Source of the DNA: an uncultured Clostridia bacterium
GTDB lineage: Bacteria > Bacillota > Clostridia > Oscillospirales > Acutalibacteraceae
Direction: 5' to 3'
DNA: 63,877 nt
Assembly (NCBI GenBank): GCA_947170465.1
Contig: CAMVTS010000004.1
Location: forward strand, 1-63,877
Part shown: positions 21,969 to 31,188 of the stretch, piece by piece
Layout: every line of letters starts with the position of its first letter
Numbering within the stretch: position 1 is the stretch's first letter
Translations under genes and position numbers: made by a program
The notes under the pieces: model-generated
What the model was told of the DNA's origin: nothing
Databases searched by the model: none
What the model saw: the letters and a program-made list of their open reading frames with translations, nothing else

Positions 21969-23714
21969 TTATCTCAATTTAATGTGAACCTCACGCAGCT
22001 GCTGCTCGGTGACCTCGCTCGGAGAGCCGAGGAGCACGTCCTGCGCGTTGGAATTCATCGGGAACGCGATGACCTCGCGGATATTTTCCTCATCCTTGAG
22101 GAGCATAATCATGCGGTCAACGCCGGGAGCCATGCCGGCATGCGGCGGCGCGCCGTACTGGAAGGCGTGATAGAGCGCCGAGAACTTCGCCTTGAGGTCG
22201 TCCTCGGAGTAGCCTGCCATGTCAAATGCCTTCTTCATAATCTCAATATCATGGTTACGGACAGCGCCGGAGGACAGCTCTACGCCGTTGCAGACGATAT
22301 CGTACTGATAGGCGAGAATTTCCTCGGGGTCTTTGTTGAGCAGCGCGTCCAGACCGCCCTGCGGCATGGAGAAGGGATTGTGGGTGAAGATAATCTTGCC
22401 GTCCTCGTCGCGCTCAAACATCGGGAAGTCCACGATGAAGCACAGCTCAAAGCGGCTCTTGTCAATCAGGCTGAGGCGCTCGGCAACCTCGGTGCGAATC
22501 TGTCCGGCGAGCTTGGGCGCTTCCTGGGCGGTATCGGCGATGAAGTAAATCACGTCGCCTGCCTTGGAGCCGTTACGCGCAATCAGCTCTTCCCTGTCGC
22601 CTTCCTTGAGGAACTTGTCAATCGGACCGTCAAAGGTGAGGTCGTCGTTGACCTTGACATAGCCGAGTCCCTTCATGCCGATGGACAGCGCGTATTCCTC
22701 CATGCGCTTGAACCACTTCTTGCTCTGCGCAGCCGCGCCGGGAACATTGATGGAACGGACGCACTTCTTGCGGAAGGGCGCGAAGTCGGTCTCAACGAAC
22801 ATATCGCTGATTTCCTTGATAATCAGCGGATTGCGCAGGTCAGGCTTGTCGGTGCCGTATTTCACCATGGATTCCGCAAAGGGAATACGCTTGAACGGCG
22901 GCTTGCTGACCTCCTTGTCAGAGAACTTCACGAAGGTCTCGTAAAGCACCTCCTCGGCGACGTCGAACACGTCCTCCTGGGTGGCAAACGCCATCTCAAA
23001 GTCGAGCTGATAGAACTCGCCCGGCGAACGGTCGGCTCTCGCGTCCTCGTCACGGAAGCAGGGCGCAATCTGGAAATATTTATCGAAGCCCGAAACCATC
23101 AGCAGCTGCTTGAAAATCTGGGGAGCCTGCGGCAGCGCGTAGAATTTGCCCTTGTGCTTGCGGCTGGGTACCAGATAATCTCGCGCGCCCTCCGGAGAGG
23201 AGTTGGAAAGAATCGGGGTGTTGATTTCATGGAAGTCCATCTCCTGCATTTTGCTGCGCAGGAAGGCGACTACCTCGGAACGGAACAGAATGTTCCGGTG
23301 CACCTTGGGATTTCTCAAATCAAGATAGCGGTATTTGAGACGGACGTCCTCGCCGGTATTGGTGGAGGCGGCAACCTCGAAGGGCAGGACGTTCCTGCAC
23401 TTGCCGAGCACGGTGATGTCGTCGGTGTGAACCTCAACGTAGCCGGTGGCGATTTTCTTGTTAATCGTCTCCTCATCGCGCTTGACAACCTCGCCGCTCA
23501 GGGTGACGGTACATTCCTTATTGATATTCTTGAGCAGCTCGTCATTGTGGACAACCACCTGCAAAACGCCGTATTCGTCGCGGATGTCGAGGAACATAAC
23601 GCCGCCGTGGTCGCGGATATTTTCTACCCATCCGGCAACGCGCACCTGCTGTCCGATATTTTCTTCTCTGAGTTCACCGCAGCTGACAGTGCGGTACTGA
23701 TTCGCTTTTATCAT
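21969..23714 (-). CDS. aspS: Aspartyl-tRNA synthetase, bacterial type
   Basis: 581 residues, with OB-fold anticodon domain (about 1-110), class II core and the bacterial GAD insertion (about 280-410). Motif 2 is FRDEDARADRSPGEF near 210 and motif 3 GMAPGVDRM near 535. Beside gatCAB it may be the non-discriminating enzyme that also charges tRNA(Asn), but asnS could be elsewhere. Start at MIKANQYRTV (ATG 23714) with GGA 8 nt before it; the 11-residue longer start is unlike the family. Promoter at 23756-23784. Confidence 0.95.
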   Translation of the reverse strand: MIKANQYRTVSCGELREENIGQQVRVAGWVENIRDHGGVMFLDIRDEYGVLQVVVHNDELLKNINKECTVTLSGEVVKRDEETINKKIATGYVEVHTDDITVLGKCRNVLPFEVAASTNTGEDVRLKYRYLDLRNPKVHRNILFRSEVVAFLRSKMQEMDFHEINTPILSNSSPEGARDYLVPSRKHKGKFYALPQAPQIFKQLLMVSGFDKYFQIAPCFRDEDARADRSPGEFYQLDFEMAFATQEDVFDVAEEVLYETFVKFSDKEVSKPPFKRIPFAESMVKYGTDKPDLRNPLIIKEISDMFVETDFAPFRKKCVRSINVPGAAAQSKKWFKRMEEYALSIGMKGLGYVKVNDDLTFDGPIDKFLKEGDREELIARNGSKAGDVIYFIADTAQEAPKLAGQIRTEVAERLSLIDKSRFELCFIVDFPMFERDEDGKIIFTHNPFSMPQGGLDALLNKDPEEILAYQYDIVCNGVELSSGAVRNHDIEIMKKAFDMAGYSEDDLKAKFSALYHAFQYGAPPHAGMAPGVDRMIMLLKDEENIREVIAFPMNSNAQDVLLGSPSEVTEQQLREVHIKLR

Positions 23715-23755
23715 ATCAAGAATCCTTTCACAAATATTTTTGCCCATTCTATAGT

Positions 23756-23784
23756 ATTATACCACAATCTGTCAGGGCATTCAA
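23756..23784 (-). promoter_or_regulatory. Promoter of aspS (and perhaps gatCAB)
   Basis: On the minus strand TTGAAT, 17 nt, then TATAAT, about 42 nt before the aspS ATG. No clear promoter was seen between aspS and gatC, so gatCAB may be read from here through the hairpin array. Confidence 0.75.
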
Positions 23785-23861
23785 TAGGTTTAAAGGATTT
23801 TCCTTTTGTATGACCGGCGGTAAGTGATTGGTGAATGCAAGGGAACGTAAATCTTTTCTTT

Positions 23862-23955
23862 ACATTGTAGTGACAGCCCTCGTGGCTGTCATGGCAACCG
23901 CAGTTTTGCTGCGGTTGCCGGGAGCCCACGAGGGGCTCCCCTACAGATACTATCA
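23862..23955. repeat. 94-bp triple-hairpin repeat, copy B
   Basis: Same length and same three stems as copy A at 12826-12919. Loops read CTCGT, TTTTG and ACGAG here against CTTGT, TAAAA and GCAAG there; stems are identical. It lies between aspS and the uracil-DNA glycosylase gene; nothing else was recognised in this 265-bp gap except the aspS promoter. Confidence 0.85.
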
Positions 23956-24012
23956 GATGTTTGATTAGTAAATCACAGGAAACGTCCTCTTGCAGCCCTC
24001 ACCTCTGATTAC

Positions 24013-24597
24013 TTACCCATACGTCCTCTCGCAAATCTCATTGATTTTCTCACGCAGCGTCAGGAAATCCCGGAATGCGTCGGGCTTTCTTCTGGGGTCG
24101 CGGAGGACTGCCGCCGGATGCAGCATGGGCATCATCAGGAGTTCGCCCTTCTCAAACCACATGCCGCGCTCCTTGGTGATTTTGATGTCGGGCTTGATGA
24201 TTCTTGCCGCGGCGATTCTGCCGAGACAGACGATAATCTTTGGGCGAATCATGCGCACCTGCGCGCGCAGCCAGTCGATACACTGCTCCTGTTCCTCCGG
24301 CTTCGGGTCGCGGTTCTGCGGAGGACGGCATTTGACGATATTGGCGATATAGATGTTCTTGTGCCTGTCCAGATCCACCGCCTCCAGCATTTTGTCCAGC
24401 AGCTTGCCGGCTCTGCCGACGAACGGCTCGCCCTGCAGGTCCTCGTTTTCGCCCGGTCCTTCGCCGATAAACATGACCTCCGCCTGCGGATTGCCGACGC
24501 CCACAACGACGTTGTGCCGCGTCTCGCAAAGGCCGCATTTCGTGCAGCTTTCGCAGGCATTTTGCAGTTCTTCCCAGCTACTAAAAGATGTATTCAT
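24013..24597 (-). CDS. Family 4 uracil-DNA glycosylase (4Fe-4S)
   Basis: Removes uracil from DNA. 194 residues. Four Cys for the iron-sulfur cluster are likely CTKC and its neighbours near 15-24 plus the pair in VKCRP near 90 and VCLG near 123. The active-site segment [15 protein letters not shown] near 47 and the [10 protein letters not shown] motif near 162 are characteristic. Start at MNTSFSSW with GAGG 7 nt upstream; the longer frame has no ribosome site. Confidence 0.9.
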   Translation of the reverse strand: MNTSFSSWEELQNACESCTKCGLCETRHNVVVGVGNPQAEVMFIGEGPGENEDLQGEPFVGRAGKLLDKMLEAVDLDRHKNIYIANIVKCRPPQNRDPKPEEQEQCIDWLRAQVRMIRPKIIVCLGRIAAARIIKPDIKITKERGMWFEKGELLMMPMLHPAAVLRDPRRKPDAFRDFLTLREKINEICERTYG

Positions 24598-24626
24598 GAT
24601 AAAACCTCGATTTTTCTTGATATTAC

Positions 24627-24655
24627 TTGAAATTCGCCGCGTTTCGTAGTACAAT
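24627..24655 (+). promoter_or_regulatory. Promoter of the pduL-like gene
   Basis: TTGAAA, 17 nt, then TACAAT, 50 nt before the ATG at 24706. Confidence 0.75.
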
Positions 24656-24705
24656 GAACATAGACTCTAACGAGCGAAATTAATTATGAAATGGTGGTAA
24701 TTGAA

Positions 24706-25275
24706 ATGAAAATTATGGTAGAAACCTCCGCCCATCACATTCACGTCACCCGCGCGACGCTTGACGTGCTCTACGGCGAGGGTTATCAGCTGACCAACAA
24801 AAAGGATCTGTCCCAGCCCGGACAGTTTGCCTGCGCCGAGAAGGTGACCGTTGTCGGTCCCAGAGGCGAGATGACCATGTCCATCCTCGGTCCCGAAAGA
24901 CCGGACGATCAGGTTGAGGTTTCCCTCACCGACGCGCGCAAGCTCGGTATCGCGGCTCCCATCAGAGAATCCGGCGACGTTGCCGGCACTCCCGGCTGCA
25001 AGCTGATCGGCCCCAACGGTGAAGTCGAGATCGCGCAGGGCGTTATCGCTGCCAAGAGACACCTCCACTTTGACCCCAAGACCGCAGAAGAATACGGTCT
25101 GAAGGATAAGGACGTTGTTTCTGTCAAGGTTGGCATGGGCACCGGCAGAGAGACTATCTTCAATGACTGCGTTGTCCGCGTCAGCCCCAAGTACGCTCCC
25201 GCCATGCACATCGACACCGACGAGTCCAACGCTGCCGGTCTGACCGGTACCTGCGATGGTGAGATTTTGAAATAA
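24706..25275 (+). CDS. pduL: PduL-type phosphate acyltransferase
   Basis: Interconverts acyl-CoA and acyl phosphate (acetyl or propanoyl). 189 residues in two PduL half-domains. Zinc-binding His residues are visible in SAHHIHVT near 9 and AAKRHLHFDP near 114. No microcompartment shell genes or encapsulation peptide are seen, so it is probably a cytoplasmic phosphotransacetylase substituting for Pta, as in some Clostridia. The start at MKIMVETS has GGTGG 8 nt upstream. Monocistronic, closed by a strong terminator. Confidence 0.88.
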   Translation: MKIMVETSAHHIHVTRATLDVLYGEGYQLTNKKDLSQPGQFACAEKVTVVGPRGEMTMSILGPERPDDQVEVSLTDARKLGIAAPIRESGDVAGTPGCKLIGPNGEVEIAQGVIAAKRHLHFDPKTAEEYGLKDKDVVSVKVGMGTGRETIFNDCVVRVSPKYAPAMHIDTDESNAAGLTGTCDGEILK

Positions 25276-25295
25276 GTCTGATAATGGTTTTTTCA

Positions 25296-25325
25296 ACGGA
25301 CGCACCAACGTGCGTCCGTTTTTAC
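25296..25325 (+). terminator. Terminator of pduL
   Basis: A perfect 10-bp stem ACGGACGCAC / GTGCGTCCGT with a CAAC loop, then TTTTTAC. The esterase gene converges on it and its stop lies within the T tract. Confidence 0.9.
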
Positions 25326-26110
25326 TGTGCTCTGAACAGGAACGTATGCAGGAAATCCTTGAAAACGCCTTCCCACGCGGCTTCGTTGTGCTTGTTTTCA
25401 AACAGAAGCACTTCGTTCAGGCAGTCGTATGGATAGCCGTTTTCGGTGAGCATGTCATAGGCGGCTTCGGTGCATTGGAAGATTTTTTCCTCCAGCGGGT
25501 CGCCGCTGCCGGAATAAAGATACAGGTACGGCATGACGGCTTTCATTTTAGAAAGCGACCACGCTCTGAAATCGTCCTCTGCGTAGAGCAGAAACGCCGG
25601 AGAAAACGCGCCGATCATGCCGAAAACGTCGCTGTGCTCCAATCCGGTAAAATACGCCTGCAAGCCGCCGGAGGAACTGCCGCAGATGGCGGTATGCTTC
25701 ACGCCGGTCAGCACAGGGAACTGCTTTTCAATCGCCGGCTTGACGGTATTCATCACGAAATCGTCGAATATCTCACCCTCGGGAGCGGTGAAGTTATCCA
25801 TTTCGCTTGCGTGAACGACCTCGCCGATACTGCCGGGCGTGAGCTCGTTGTCGCGATAAACACCGCCGTGGTCAATGCCGACGATAATCGCGCCGCCAAG
25901 GCCGTTTTGCTGTTCCTCATCAACGGTGCGCATGGTTTCCCAGCAGCCCCAGGTACAGCTTTCGCGGTCAAAGAGATTCTGTCCGTCGGTCATATAAATC
26001 ACCGGAAAACGCTCGCCCTCCTCATGCTTCGGTACATAAACGCGCACGCGACGGTCGCCGCGGTCAGGATAGGGAAAAAATAATTCAAATAATCGTGCTT
26101 CTGTCATCAT
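25322..26110 (-). CDS. Esterase D/CE1-like alpha/beta hydrolase
   Basis: 262 residues without a signal peptide. The putative esterase fold is recognised by RVRVYVPKH near 20, FPVIYMTDGQNLFD near 35, the nucleophile elbow AICGSSSGGLQAYFTG near 145, an Asp in SGSGDPLEE near 200 and a late His in ENKHNEAAW near 241. This is the Fes/Esterase-D group that hydrolyses small acyl esters; the substrate is unknown. ATG codons at 26110 and 26107 are both possible; GAGGTG spacing favours 26107. Own promoter at 26128-26156. Confidence 0.8.
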   Translation of the reverse strand: MMTEARLFELFFPYPDRGDRRVRVYVPKHEEGERFPVIYMTDGQNLFDRESCTWGCWETMRTVDEEQQNGLGGAIIVGIDHGGVYRDNELTPGSIGEVVHASEMDNFTAPEGEIFDDFVMNTVKPAIEKQFPVLTGVKHTAICGSSSGGLQAYFTGLEHSDVFGMIGAFSPAFLLYAEDDFRAWSLSKMKAVMPYLYLYSGSGDPLEEKIFQCTEAAYDMLTENGYPYDCLNEVLLFENKHNEAAWEGVFKDFLHTFLFRAQ

Positions 26111-26127
26111 ATCACCTCATTAGGTAC

Positions 26128-26156
26128 AGTATACCACAAAACGACGCATTGCACAA
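26128..26156 (-). promoter_or_regulatory. Promoter of the esterase gene
   Basis: On the minus strand TTGTGC, 17 nt, then TATACT, about 20 nt before the start codon. Its -35 box touches the T tract of the terminator that closes the ribosomal operon. Confidence 0.65.
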
Positions 26157-26186
26157 CACAAAAAGGCTCCCCAAACGGGGAGCCTT
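26157..26186 (-). terminator. Terminator of the S10-spc-alpha supercluster
   Basis: On the minus strand AAGGCTCCCC, GTTT, GGGGAGCCTT (10-bp perfect stem) followed by TTTGTGTTG, 15 nt beyond the rplQ stop. Confidence 0.9.
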
Positions 26187-26201
26187 GTACGTATGTCAAA
26201 A

Positions 26202-26543
26202 TCAGATGAGCTCGATAATCGCCATCTCGGCGCCGTCACCGCGGCGGGGACCGACTTTGGTTACTCTGGTGTAGCCGCCCTTGCGGTCAGCGTACTTGGG
26301 AGCAATCTCGCTGAACAGCTTGGACACAACGTCCTCCTTGGTAACGAACGCCAACACGAGACGTCTGTTGTGAAGGGTGTTGTTCTTGGCTGTGGTAATC
26401 ATCTTCTCTGCCATTGCCTGAACTTCCTTGGCACGGGTCAGAGTTGTTTCGATTTTGCCGTTTTCGAGAAGGAAAGTCACCATTGCGCGGAGCATAGCGG
26501 TTCTCTGAGCGGTGGTTCTTCCCAGCTTTCTTGTACCTGGCAT
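26202..26543 (-). CDS. rplQ: 50S ribosomal protein L17
   Basis: 113 residues starting [11 protein letters not shown], the family's standard N-terminus. The ATG at 26543 is 8 nt after AAGGAG; a GTG three codons earlier is less likely. L17 sits at the peptide exit tunnel. It is the last gene of the alpha operon, 38 nt after rpoA, and directly precedes the terminator. Confidence 0.96.
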   Translation of the reverse strand: MPGTRKLGRTTAQRTAMLRAMVTFLLENGKIETTLTRAKEVQAMAEKMITTAKNNTLHNRRLVLAFVTKEDVVSKLFSEIAPKYADRKGGYTRVTKVGPRRGDGAEMAIIELI

Positions 26544-26581
26544 TATATTCACTCCTTTTTACGGGTTGTTTGAAAGGTAAT

Positions 26582-27535
26582 TTATTCGTCTTCCTTCTGG
26601 AGACTGAAACCAAGAGAATTGAGCTTCTGCACGACTTCCTCGAGAGACTTTCTGCCGAGGTTGCGCACCTTCATCATATCCTCTTCGGACTTGTTAATTA
26701 AATCTTCAACCGTATTGATGCCTGCACGCTTGAGACAGTTGAATGAACGAACCGAAAGATCGAGGTCTTCGATTGTCATTTCAAGGATTTTCTCCTTGCC
26801 CTTGTCGTCCTTCTCAACCATGACCTCGGCGCTGGACGCCTTGTCGGAAAGGTTGACAAAGAGGTTGAGATGCTCGGTGAGCACCTTTGCCGCGAGAGAT
26901 ACCGCTTCCTCGGCGTTGATAACGCCGTTGGTCCATACGTCAAGGGTGAGCTTGTCGTAGTCGGTAATCTGGCCGACACGGGTATTGTCAACAGTGTAGT
27001 TGACCTTTAATACGGGGGTGTAGATGGAGTCAATCGGGAGCACGCCGATAACGTTGGCGCCGTTGAGCTGCTTGTTGCGCTCGCCGGGGACATAGCCTCT
27101 GCCCTTGTCGATTGTAATTTCCATCTGGAGCTTTGCGCCGTCGCCGAGAGTAGCGATGTGCAGCTCGGGATTGAGGATTTCGACCTCGCTGTCGCACTTG
27201 ATGTTGGCGGCAGTCACCTCGCAGGGACCCTCCGCGTCAATCTCGACAACCTTGGGAGCAGTCTCGAGGAGCTTGGGAACCAGGCTCTTCATGTTGAGAA
27301 CTATCTCGGTCACGTCCTCTTTCACACCCGGGATCGTTGAAAATTCGTGAAGAACGCCGTCAATCTTCAGCGAAGTGACAGCACAGCCTTCCAGTGAAGA
27401 AAGCAGCACTCTGCGAAGGCTGTTGCCGAGGGTGTTGCCAAAGCCGCGCTCAAGCGGCTCTACAACGAATTTGCCGTACTTGCCGTCTTCGGAAAGAACC
27501 TCGGTTTCAATTCTGGGCTTTTCAATTTCAATCAT
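26582..27535 (-). CDS. rpoA: RNA polymerase alpha subunit
   Basis: 317 residues, normal size. N-terminal dimerisation domain with [20 protein letters not shown] near 22, and a C-terminal helix-hairpin-helix domain ([28 protein letters not shown] near 285-305) that contacts UP elements and activators. It lies between rpsD and rplQ as in nearly all Firmicutes. Confidence 0.97.
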   Translation of the reverse strand: MIEIEKPRIETEVLSEDGKYGKFVVEPLERGFGNTLGNSLRRVLLSSLEGCAVTSLKIDGVLHEFSTIPGVKEDVTEIVLNMKSLVPKLLETAPKVVEIDAEGPCEVTAANIKCDSEVEILNPELHIATLGDGAKLQMEITIDKGRGYVPGERNKQLNGANVIGVLPIDSIYTPVLKVNYTVDNTRVGQITDYDKLTLDVWTNGVINAEEAVSLAAKVLTEHLNLFVNLSDKASSAEVMVEKDDKGKEKILEMTIEDLDLSVRSFNCLKRAGINTVEDLINKSEEDMMKVRNLGRKSLEEVVQKLNSLGFSLQKEDE

Positions 27536-27625
27536 TCGCGAATCCTCCTTATGTCACGCCGCCAATTAATGACGGCTTGTGTAATCTGCCTGTGAATGTT
27601 AGTGCTGAAGCAATCAGCGGATAGA

Positions 27626-28228
27626 TTACTTGGAGTACAACTCAACGATGAGGTGTTCTTCAACGGGATAGTCGATATCGTCTCTCTGAGGAAGCGCTAC
27701 AACCTTGCCGCCGAGGAGGTTCTGATCCTTCTCGAGCCACTTGGGAGTGAGCATGGAAGCGTTCTCGCCCTCAGCGATTGCCTTGAAGCGGGTAGTGCTG
27801 CGGCTTGCCTCGCTGACAGCAATCACGTCGCCGACCTTCACAAGATAGGAAGGAATGTTGACCTTCTTGCCGTTGACGGTGAAGTGCGCGTGATTGACGA
27901 GCTGTCTTGCCTCGCGTCTGGTAGAAGCCAGACCGAGTCTGAATACTACGTTGTCGAGTCTGCGCTCTACGAAGGAGAGCAGCGCCTCGCCGGTCTTGCC
28001 CTCAGCCTTTTCAGCCTTCTCGTAGTACATGCGGAACTGCTTCTCGAGAATACCGTAAATAAACTTTACCTTCTGCTTCTCGGTCAGCTGCATGCTGTAC
28101 TCGCTCTTTTTTCTTCTCATTTTGCCGCCGGGGTTTCTCTTTGAAGTTTTCTTGCTATAACCCATAACAGCGGGTGACAGGCCGAGCGCTCTGCAACGCT
28201 TTGCAATCGGCTGCATATTTTTAGCCAT
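27626..28228 (-). CDS. rpsD: 30S ribosomal protein S4, zinc-free form
   Basis: 200 residues. S4 binds 16S rRNA early and often represses the alpha operon. The S4 domain (ERRLDNVVFRLGLASTRREA near 85) is clear. The N-terminus has only one Cys (RCRAL), so the four-Cys zinc site of the C+ form is lost. The 90-nt gap to rpoA is longer than others here. Confidence 0.96.
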   Translation of the reverse strand: MAKNMQPIAKRCRALGLSPAVMGYSKKTSKRNPGGKMRRKKSEYSMQLTEKQKVKFIYGILEKQFRMYYEKAEKAEGKTGEALLSFVERRLDNVVFRLGLASTRREARQLVNHAHFTVNGKKVNIPSYLVKVGDVIAVSEASRSTTRFKAIAEGENASMLTPKWLEKDQNLLGGKVVALPQRDDIDYPVEEHLIVELYSK

Positions 28229-28251
28229 AGAAATATCCTCCTTAAATTATA

Positions 28252-28650
28252 CTATACACGTCTTCTCTTGGGAGGACGGCATCCGTTGTGAGGAATCGGG
28301 GTAACATCCTTAATCATGGTTACCTCAAGACCTGCAGTCTGAAGCGCACGGATAGCTGCTTCTCTGCCCTGTCCGGGACCCTTTACGTATACTTCAACGT
28401 ACTTCATGCCGTGCTCCATCGCTGCTCTTGCAGCGGTCTCCGCAGCGGACTGAGCGGCGAAGGGAGTGGACTTCTTGGAACCTCTGAAGCCGAGCTCACC
28501 GGCACTTGCCCATGAAACAGCGTTGCCCTGTGTATCGGAAATCGTAACGATTGTGTTGTTAAATGTAGACTGGATATGCGCTGCGCCTTTTTCGATGTGC
28601 TTACGCTCACGACGACGGCGGATAACCTTCTTACCCTTTGGTGCTGCCAT
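28252..28650 (-). CDS. rpsK: 30S ribosomal protein S11
   Basis: 132 residues ending [10 protein letters not shown], with [20 protein letters not shown] at the start and [14 protein letters not shown] near 54. S11 forms the platform of the small subunit near the E site. It lies 12 nt after rpsM and 23 nt before rpsD. Confidence 0.97.
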   Translation of the reverse strand: MAAPKGKKVIRRRRERKHIEKGAAHIQSTFNNTIVTISDTQGNAVSWASAGELGFRGSKKSTPFAAQSAAETAARAAMEHGMKYVEVYVKGPGQGREAAIRALQTAGLEVTMIKDVTPIPHNGCRPPKRRRV

Positions 28651-28662
28651 AGTCGTACCTCC

Positions 28663-29031
28663 TTACTTCTTCTTGTTAGCCATGGTCTTGCGGGGGCCCT
28701 TGCGGGTACGCGCGTTTGTCTTGGAGCGCTGACCTCTTACGGGCAGACCCTTTCTGTGACGGACGCCGCGGTAGCACTGGATATCAATGAGTCTCTTGAT
28801 ATCATAGGCGATGTCACGGCGAAGGTCACCTTCCACACGGCAGTGATGCTCGATGTACTCTCTGAGCTTTGATACGTCTTCTTCTGTCAAATCCCTGACA
28901 CGAGTGTCGGGGTTTACACCTGTTGCAGCAATAATGTCTGTTGCAGTTTTACGGCCGATACCGAAGATGTAGGTCAAGCCAATCTCAACTCTTTTGTCTC
29001 TCGGTAAGTCAACACCTGCTATACGAGCCAT
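28663..29031 (-). CDS. rpsM: 30S ribosomal protein S13
   Basis: 122 residues, beginning [20 protein letters not shown] and ending in a basic tail ([17 protein letters not shown]) that reaches toward the P-site tRNA. The first gene after a 118-nt gap that contains a hairpin, so the alpha part may be separately tuned. Confidence 0.97.
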   Translation of the reverse strand: MARIAGVDLPRDKRVEIGLTYIFGIGRKTATDIIAATGVNPDTRVRDLTEEDVSKLREYIEHHCRVEGDLRRDIAYDIKRLIDIQCYRGVRHRKGLPVRGQRSKTNARTRKGPRKTMANKKK

Positions 29032-29106
29032 TCAGTTGCACCTCCATATTGTAATTAGATAGTAGTTAATATAGTCAGCGGATTTTACCTCTCTCCGCAA
29101 AAAGAG

Positions 29107-29126
29107 CGCGAACGCAAAAGTTCGCG
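29107..29126 (-). promoter_or_regulatory. Hairpin between rpmJ and rpsM
   Basis: A 7-bp stem CGCGAAC / GTTCGCG, followed on the minus strand by GCTCTTTTTGCGG. It resembles a weak terminator or attenuator ahead of rpsM, where S4-mediated control of the alpha operon would be expected. Folding was judged by eye. Confidence 0.4.
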
Positions 29127-29149
29127 TTTCATCTCAATGCAGCAGCGGA

Positions 29150-29263
29150 TTAGCCCTGACGCTGCTTGTGCTTGGGGTTCTCGCAGATAACGAGGATTTT
29201 ACCCTTTCTCTTGATGATTTTGCACTTGTCGCACATTTTCTTTACTGAAGGTCTGACTTTCAC
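29150..29263 (-). CDS. rpmJ: 50S ribosomal protein L36
   Basis: 37 residues reading [20 protein letters not shown] and ending NPKHKQRQG, the usual L36 length. The zinc ligands are in CDKC near 11, then Cys 27 and His 33 in ICENPKH, so it is the zinc-binding form. The start is GTG 29263, 9 nt after AAGGA; an ATG three codons upstream would add MIL. Confidence 0.95.
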   Translation of the reverse strand: MKVRPSVKKMCDKCKIIKRKGKILVICENPKHKQRQG

Positions 29264-29308
29264 TAGAATCATTCCTTTCTGTCATAAGTCTGACTGATGT
29301 GTTGTGAA

Positions 29309-29527
29309 TTACTTGCTTCTCCAGGTAATTCTGCCTCTGCTCAGGTCGTAGGGAGACATCTCCACAGTGACCTTGTCTCCCGGCAAGATACGAATGAAGT
29401 TCATTCTCAGCTTGCCTGAAATAACAGCTAAAATCACGTGACCGTTCTGGAGCTCCACCTTGAACTGGGCGTTCGGGAGCGCCTCTCTGACGATACCTTC
29501 TACTTCAATGACATCCTGTTTTGACAT
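29309..29527 (-). CDS. infA: Translation initiation factor IF-1
   Basis: 72 residues forming one OB-fold ([40 protein letters not shown]). It binds the A site of the 30S subunit during initiation. It follows the KOW protein by a single base (TAA-T-ATG). Confidence 0.97.
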   Translation of the reverse strand: MSKQDVIEVEGIVREALPNAQFKVELQNGHVILAVISGKLRMNFIRILPGDKVTVEMSPYDLSRGRITWRSK

Positions 29528-29528
29528 A

Positions 29529-29768
29529 TTAACCTCCGTTAAATTCGCGTAAAATCTGTTTAATCTTCGGATTGGTTTCCAGTGAACCGGTGTGCACCGT
29601 GTTGGTCGGCGCGAGGTGAATCAGCTTCTTGCGCTTGGGGTGTTCTACCCTGCGCCGTCTGCCGTCAGCAATCAGCGCGTAGCCGTCCTCTGTGGAAAGC
29701 ACCACAAAAAACCTGCCTTTGTCGCGTCCTGCCTTTGCCCTGACGATACTGCCCTTCTGAATATCCAT
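29529..29768 (-). CDS. KOW-domain RNA-binding protein (L14e-like)
   Basis: 79 residues. The KOW motif is [21 protein letters not shown] at 3-23, followed by a basic patch ([17 protein letters not shown]). This small protein occurs between map and infA in many Clostridia and B. subtilis relatives. An rRNA- or ribosome-linked role is likely from position and fold, but not known. Confidence 0.85.
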   Translation of the reverse strand: MDIQKGSIVRAKAGRDKGRFFVVLSTEDGYALIADGRRRRVEHPKRKKLIHLAPTNTVHTGSLETNPKIKQILREFNGG

Positions 29769-29776
29769 ACGTCACC

Positions 29777-30529
29777 TCAGTCACATACGGTCAGAATTTT
29801 GGGACCGCCGGGTGTAATCGCGATTGTGTGCTCAAAATGAGCGGACAGCTTCCCGTCAACCGTCTTGACAGTCCACTTGTCAGGAAGCACGCGCACATGA
29901 CGCGCGCCTTCGTTCACCATTGGTTCAATGGCAATTGTCATGCCGGGGAGCAGTTTCAGTCCCCGACCGGGTGTACCGTAGTTAGGTACGCTTGGGTCCT
30001 CGTGCAAATTCGCACCTACGCCGTGGCCGACGTAATCTCGTACCACCGAGTAACTGCGAGCTTCGACATACCTCTGAACCGCAGAGCCGATATCGCCAAT
30101 GCGGTTGCCGACGGTTGCCTGCTTAATTCCCTCATACAGGCTCTCCCGGGTTGCGTCCAGCAGTCTCTGCGCCGAAGCGCTGATTTTGCCGCAGGCGAAG
30201 GTATGGGCGTTGTCGCCGTGATACCCCTTGTAGTAAGCGCCAACATCAACGCTTACGATGTCGCCTTCCCTCAGGATGGTATTTTTGTCGGGTATGCCAT
30301 GGATCACCACGTTGTTTACGGAAATACAGGCGCTCGCTGGAAATCCGCCGTAACCGAGAAACGAGGGCGAAGCGCCCTGTTTCTCGATATAGTGGCGGAC
30401 AATTGTATCAATCTCTTTCGTTGACACACCTGGGCAAATTGCCTCTCCGGCAGCGCGTAACGCTTCTGCAGAAATTCTGCAGGCGTCTTTCATGAGTGAA
30501 AGTTCCCGCGCTGTTTTGATTTGCACCAT
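29777..30529 (-). CDS. map: Methionine aminopeptidase type I
   Basis: Removes N-terminal Met from new proteins. 250 residues. Metal ligands are visible: Asp in VDVGAYYKGYHGDNAHTF near 95-106, His in GHGVGANLHEDP near 169, Glu in IEPMVNEG near 202 and Glu in FEHTIAI near 233. ATG 30529 is preceded by GAGG inside the adk 3' end. Confidence 0.95.
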   Translation of the reverse strand: MVQIKTARELSLMKDACRISAEALRAAGEAICPGVSTKEIDTIVRHYIEKQGASPSFLGYGGFPASACISVNNVVIHGIPDKNTILREGDIVSVDVGAYYKGYHGDNAHTFACGKISASAQRLLDATRESLYEGIKQATVGNRIGDIGSAVQRYVEARSYSVVRDYVGHGVGANLHEDPSVPNYGTPGRGLKLLPGMTIAIEPMVNEGARHVRVLPDKWTVKTVDGKLSAHFEHTIAITPGGPKILTVCD

Positions 30530-30531
30530 GC

Positions 30532-31164
30532 TTAAGCCTCGATAGCCTTCAGAACTGCTTCTGTGGTTGCCGCTACCGTATCCTTGCCAGCTACGTTGAC
30601 GAGCTTGCCCTGCTTACGGTAGTATTCGGCGAGAGGCTCGGTCTCCTTGTGATAAACAGCGAGACGGGCGAGCACGGTGTCGGGGTGGTCATCCTTGCGC
30701 TGAACAAGGGTGCCGCCGCAATCGTCGCAAACCCCATCCTTCGCGGGCTTTAAGCTCTCGATGTGATAAGGTCTGCCGCAATTTTCGCAGACACGGCGTC
30801 CGGACATACGCTTGGTGATGGTTTCATCGGGAACGTCGATGTTGATGACGTACTGAATCTCCACGCCCATGGCGTCCAGAGCCTCGGCCTGGGGAATGGT
30901 TCTGGGGAAGCCGTCAAGAATGAAGCCCTTCTTGCAGTCATCCTCGCTAAGTCTTTCCTTAACGATACCGATGACAACCTCGTCGGGAACCAACTTGCCG
31001 TCGTCCATGTAGGACTTTGCCTTCAGACCCATCTCCGTGCCGTTTTTCAGCGCTTCACGGATCATGTTGCCGGTTGAAATAGTGGGAATACCAAAATGCT
31101 CGCAGAGTACAGCGGCCTGAGTGCCTTTACCTGCACCCGGAGCACCTAACATGATGATGTTCAT
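30532..31164 (-). CDS. adk: Adenylate kinase, zinc-binding LID form
   Basis: ATP + AMP to 2 ADP. 210 residues. P-loop GAPGAGKGTQA near 7-17, AMP loop DGFPRTIPQA near 85, and a LID domain with two CxxC pairs (CENC near 127, CDDC near 147) typical of Gram-positive zinc adenylate kinases. Start ATG 31164 is 8 nt after GAGGT; an ATG overlapping that site is rejected. Confidence 0.95.
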   Translation of the reverse strand: MNIIMLGAPGAGKGTQAAVLCEHFGIPTISTGNMIREALKNGTEMGLKAKSYMDDGKLVPDEVVIGIVKERLSEDDCKKGFILDGFPRTIPQAEALDAMGVEIQYVINIDVPDETITKRMSGRRVCENCGRPYHIESLKPAKDGVCDDCGGTLVQRKDDHPDTVLARLAVYHKETEPLAEYYRKQGKLVNVAGKDTVAATTEAVLKAIEA

Positions 31165-31188
31165 ATTATTATACCTCATTTTTTTGAA

